A DNA stretch of 6,571 bases, taken from NCBI GenBank assembly GCA_023436175.1, contig JAEZKE010000098.1:1-6571 (forward strand). Reading direction: 5' to 3'. Below, piece after piece: positions 4,567 to 6,571 of this stretch. Source of the DNA: Methanobacteriota archaeon. GTDB taxonomy: Archaea; Methanobacteriota; Methanobacteria; Methanobacteriales; Methanobacteriaceae. Made by a program: the position numbers and the translations under genes. The notes beneath the pieces are model-generated. The model was not told the origin of the DNA. It saw only the letters and a program-made list of their open reading frames with translations, and searched no databases. Position 1 is the stretch's first letter. The number at the start of each line of letters is the position of its first letter.

Positions 4567-5247
4567 ATGATATACTTCAGAGGCTGCGTTGCAAGAGAAA
4601 AGCTAAATAGCATAGCTGAGGCCACAGAAAAAATACTAAAACATGCAGGTATTGATTATAAAATATTAGAAAATGAAACCTGCTGTGGATCTTTTTTACT
4701 TAGAACAGGTTTTGCCCGCGAAGCAAAAGAAGTAATGAAAAACACATTAAAAGAAATTGGAGAAGAGAAGATAATTACTTCATGCGCTGGCTGTTATAAA
4801 ACATTTAAGGAAGATTATTCCCAGATTTTAGGCGTTGAATTAGATGTTATGCACACATCTCAACTTTTCAATGAATTAATTAAAACGGGAAAACTTAAGC
4901 CTTTATTTTTAGATAAAACCGTTACATATCATGATCCATGTCATTTAGGCCGACATCTTGAAGAATATGACGCCCCAAGGGAAATTCTATATAAAATAAG
5001 CAATTTAGTTGAAATGGAACGAAATAAAGAAAAATCAAGATGTTGCGGTGCTGGCGGAGGAGTAAGGGCTGCATTTCCAGAAATAACTGAAAATATAGCA
5101 AAAATGAGGATTAAAGATGCAGAAGATGTTGAAGCAGAAATAATTGTAACTTCATGCCCCTTTTGTATCTTAAACCTTAGATCTGTATCTAAGGATGATA
5201 AAAAAGTACTTGATTTATCTGAAATGATTACTAAATCCTCCAAATGA
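4567..5247 (+). CDS. Double CCG-domain iron-sulfur protein (HdrB/HdrD/GlcF-like)
   Basis: The product has 226 residues from ATG 4567, or 229 if GTG 4558 is used (numbering below is from the GTG). It has two CCG domains, each expected to bind an iron-sulfur cluster. The first has C10, then CCG at 42-44, then CAGC at 76-79. The second has C128 (YHDPCHLGRH), CCG at 162-164 (CCGAGGGVRAAFPE) and CPFC at 200-203. All cysteines are present, so it should be functional. There is no membrane segment, and the length is that of a stand-alone CCG protein such as LutA. TSCAGCYKTFKEDY and HDPCHLGRH look more like the HdrD/GlcF branch than bacterial LutA. It ends 18 bases before the LUD-domain gene and the two are surely co-transcribed; it likely relays electrons or works on thiols as that protein's partner. 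The substrate is not readable. Confidence 0.92.
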   Translation: MIYFRGCVAREKLNSIAEATEKILKHAGIDYKILENETCCGSFLLRTGFAREAKEVMKNTLKEIGEEKIITSCAGCYKTFKEDYSQILGVELDVMHTSQLFNELIKTGKLKPLFLDKTVTYHDPCHLGRHLEEYDAPREILYKISNLVEMERNKEKSRCCGAGGGVRAAFPEITENIAKMRIKDAEDVEAEIIVTSCPFCILNLRSVSKDDKKVLDLSEMITKSSK

Positions 5248-5254
5248 TTTTAAA

Positions 5255-5260
5255 GTGGGT
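5255..5260 (+). promoter_or_regulatory. Weak Shine-Dalgarno site of the LUD-domain gene
   Basis: GTGGGT lies 5 bases before ATG 5266 and only partly matches the 16S 3' end. It falls within the 18-base gap between the two genes, consistent with coupled translation from one mRNA. Confidence 0.4.
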
Positions 5261-5265
5261 TTAAA

Positions 5266-6477
5266 ATGGACGAAACCAAATTGAATGCAATGCGAAGATC
5301 ATTTGACATAATTGAAACTAGAAGAAAGAAGCTTTTAGAAGATGAAAATGAACGCATAAGTAATCTTCGAGAACATGTAAAAGAAATACGAAAATACAGT
5401 ATTGAGAACCTTGAAGAACTCATAGAAACTGCAAAAACCAGATTTTTAGAAAATGGAATAGAAGTTATTTTTGCAGAAAACTCTCAAATAGCGCTGGATG
5501 AGATTTATAAAATAATTGAAAAGGAATCAATTATAGCAAAATCCAAATCAAACAATGTGAATGAAATAGGGCTCTCTGCATTTTTACAGAGCAAAGGGGT
5601 AGAAATTGTTGAAACTGACCTTGGAGACAGAATAGTTCAAATGGATCCTGAAAGCCATGGCCCTTCCCACCCAATAGGTCCTGCTGCACATTTAGATATG
5701 GAAAAAATAGCTCAGATTGCATCAAAAAAATTTGGTGTGGAAGTAAAGCCGGAGCCTAAATCTATCCTCGATATATTTAAAGCAGATATCATAAAAAGGC
5801 TTACAAACTGTAATGTAGGTATAACTGGGGCAAACAGCGTAGCTGCAGAAGACGGCGCATTAGTTATGGTCCATAACGAGGGTAATATTAGTTTAGTATC
5901 CATGAAGGATATTCATATAGTTGTAGTAGGAATAGACAAACTTGTAAGAACCGTGGAAGATGCAGTAAGTGTTGTAAAGCTTGAAACAATATATGCAACA
6001 GGAAAAAAGATTCCTGCATATATGAATGTTATCACATCACCATCCAAAACAGCCGATATTGAACAGGTGTTGCTAAAGGATATGTATGGAGCAAAAAGAG
6101 TGATAGTGATTCTTCTTGATAATGGAAGAATCGAAGCACTTGAAAAAAGTGAAGAATGTCTTTTATGTATTGGTTGTGGTAGTTGTATCGTTTCATGTCC
6201 TGTTTATAATGTTACTGGCTCTGACTTTGGATATAGGGGATATTTAGGTGGTAGAGGAATAGTTTTAAGTAATTTTATAAGAGGCAATAAAACATGTTTT
6301 GATTCAGGGCTCTTTAAATGTACATTATGCGGCCTATGCACATATGAATGTCCCGTTAACATAAAAACAAATAAAATGATTGAAAAGTTAAGGGAAAAGT
6401 CAGTGAAATCTGGAGTTTGTCCAGATCAACATCATGTAACTACAGAGAAGATCAAAAAACAGGGATCACCTTTTTAA
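5266..6477 (+). CDS. LUD-domain protein with two [4Fe-4S] ferredoxin motifs (LutB-like)
   Basis: This 403-residue soluble protein is built like LutB of bacterial lactate oxidation. After a charged helical N-terminus (about 1-60) comes the LUD domain (about 62-295). Its hallmarks are KSNNVNEIGL (94-103), VEIVETDLGDRIVQM (112-126), HGPSHPIGPAAHL (131-143) and GITGANSVAAEDGALVMVHNEGN (185-207), the last close to the LutB consensus. The ferredoxin region has C301-x2-C304-x2-C307-x3-C311-P and C352-x2-C355-x2-C358-x3-C362-P, two [4Fe-4S] sites; C298 adds a fifth cysteine at the same spacing to the first motif. Only about 40 residues follow, so the C-terminal extension of typical LutB (around 470 residues) is missing. 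With the upstream CCG protein it probably forms a redox complex that oxidises lactate or another small acid, or runs in reverse; no LutC is visible. The domain call is firm, the substrate a guess. Confidence 0.93.
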   Translation: MDETKLNAMRRSFDIIETRRKKLLEDENERISNLREHVKEIRKYSIENLEELIETAKTRFLENGIEVIFAENSQIALDEIYKIIEKESIIAKSKSNNVNEIGLSAFLQSKGVEIVETDLGDRIVQMDPESHGPSHPIGPAAHLDMEKIAQIASKKFGVEVKPEPKSILDIFKADIIKRLTNCNVGITGANSVAAEDGALVMVHNEGNISLVSMKDIHIVVVGIDKLVRTVEDAVSVVKLETIYATGKKIPAYMNVITSPSKTADIEQVLLKDMYGAKRVIVILLDNGRIEALEKSEECLLCIGCGSCIVSCPVYNVTGSDFGYRGYLGGRGIVLSNFIRGNKTCFDSGLFKCTLCGLCTYECPVNIKTNKMIEKLREKSVKSGVCPDQHHVTTEKIKKQGSPF

Positions 6478-6532
6478 ATATCAAAAAACACTTATGATAT
6501 AAAAATTAATTCAATAAGAACTTAAATAGAAA

Positions 6533-6552
6533 TTATATAAAAATATATATAA
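6533..6552 (+). promoter_or_regulatory. TATA-rich stretch at the window end, possible promoter
   Basis: TTATATAA (6533-6540) and ATATATATAA (6543-6552) lie about 60 bases after the LUD gene stop. No reading frame begins in the remaining bases, so they may drive a gene beyond the window, which would mean the operon ends after two genes. The call rests on composition alone. Confidence 0.25.
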
Positions 6553-6571
6553 TGTTCTAAAAAGTTTTGAT

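Noticed and set aside
4941..5243. 100-codon minus-strand frame opposite the CCG-protein gene
   Set aside because: It lies fully inside a well-supported gene with intact cysteine motifs and has no ribosome site or family features; the same holds for the shorter minus-strand frames at 606-791, 1452-1652, 5531-5725 and 5712-5903.

Overview
The window is strongly AT-rich and reads like a methanogenic archaeon, most likely of the Methanobacteriales (Methanobacterium-like). The clues are archaeal TATA-type promoters, Shine-Dalgarno sites of the GGTG/GTGA/AGGAG kind, T-tract terminators, and a two-gene iron-sulfur operon whose CCG protein carries motifs typical of methanogen heterodisulfide-reductase-like proteins. 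The lineage is inferred from style and protein motifs, not from a marker gene.

Layout: six protein genes, all on the + strand. The left two thirds (46-4100) holds a loose surface-glycan cassette: a family GT4 glycosyltransferase (46-1155), a family GT2 glycosyltransferase with three C-terminal membrane segments (start best placed at 1379, ending 2392), an unrecognised acidic 92-residue protein (2598-2876), and a left-handed beta-helix O-acyltransferase of the CatB/Vat type (3402-4100). These genes are 200-525 bases apart and at least two have their own promoter, so this is a neighbourhood of separately transcribed genes rather than a tight operon. Together they could build and acylate a cell-surface polysaccharide or glycolipid.

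The right third (4558-6477) is a compact two-gene operon with an 18-base gap: a double-CCG-domain iron-sulfur protein, and a LUD-domain protein carrying two [4Fe-4S] ferredoxin motifs. It resembles the bacterial LutA-LutB pair of lactate oxidation. However, the CCG protein is closer in motif to the HdrD/GlcF group, the LUD protein lacks the usual C-terminal extension, and no LutC is seen. A redox role on a hydroxyacid or similar substrate is likely; the substrate cannot be read from the sequence.

Two long gene-free stretches separate these parts. The first (2877-3401) holds a nearly pure A/T tract, a clean inverted repeat, and a promoter-like box with no convincing gene behind it. The second (4101-4557) holds the most unusual structure of the window: a 124-base chain of five back-to-back perfect hairpins (4320-4443), every one closing on a three-base loop and separated by linkers of about 4-7 bases. 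The chain is also open as a 44-codon reading frame on the - strand. I know of no named element that fits; a dispersed palindromic repeat family is my best guess.
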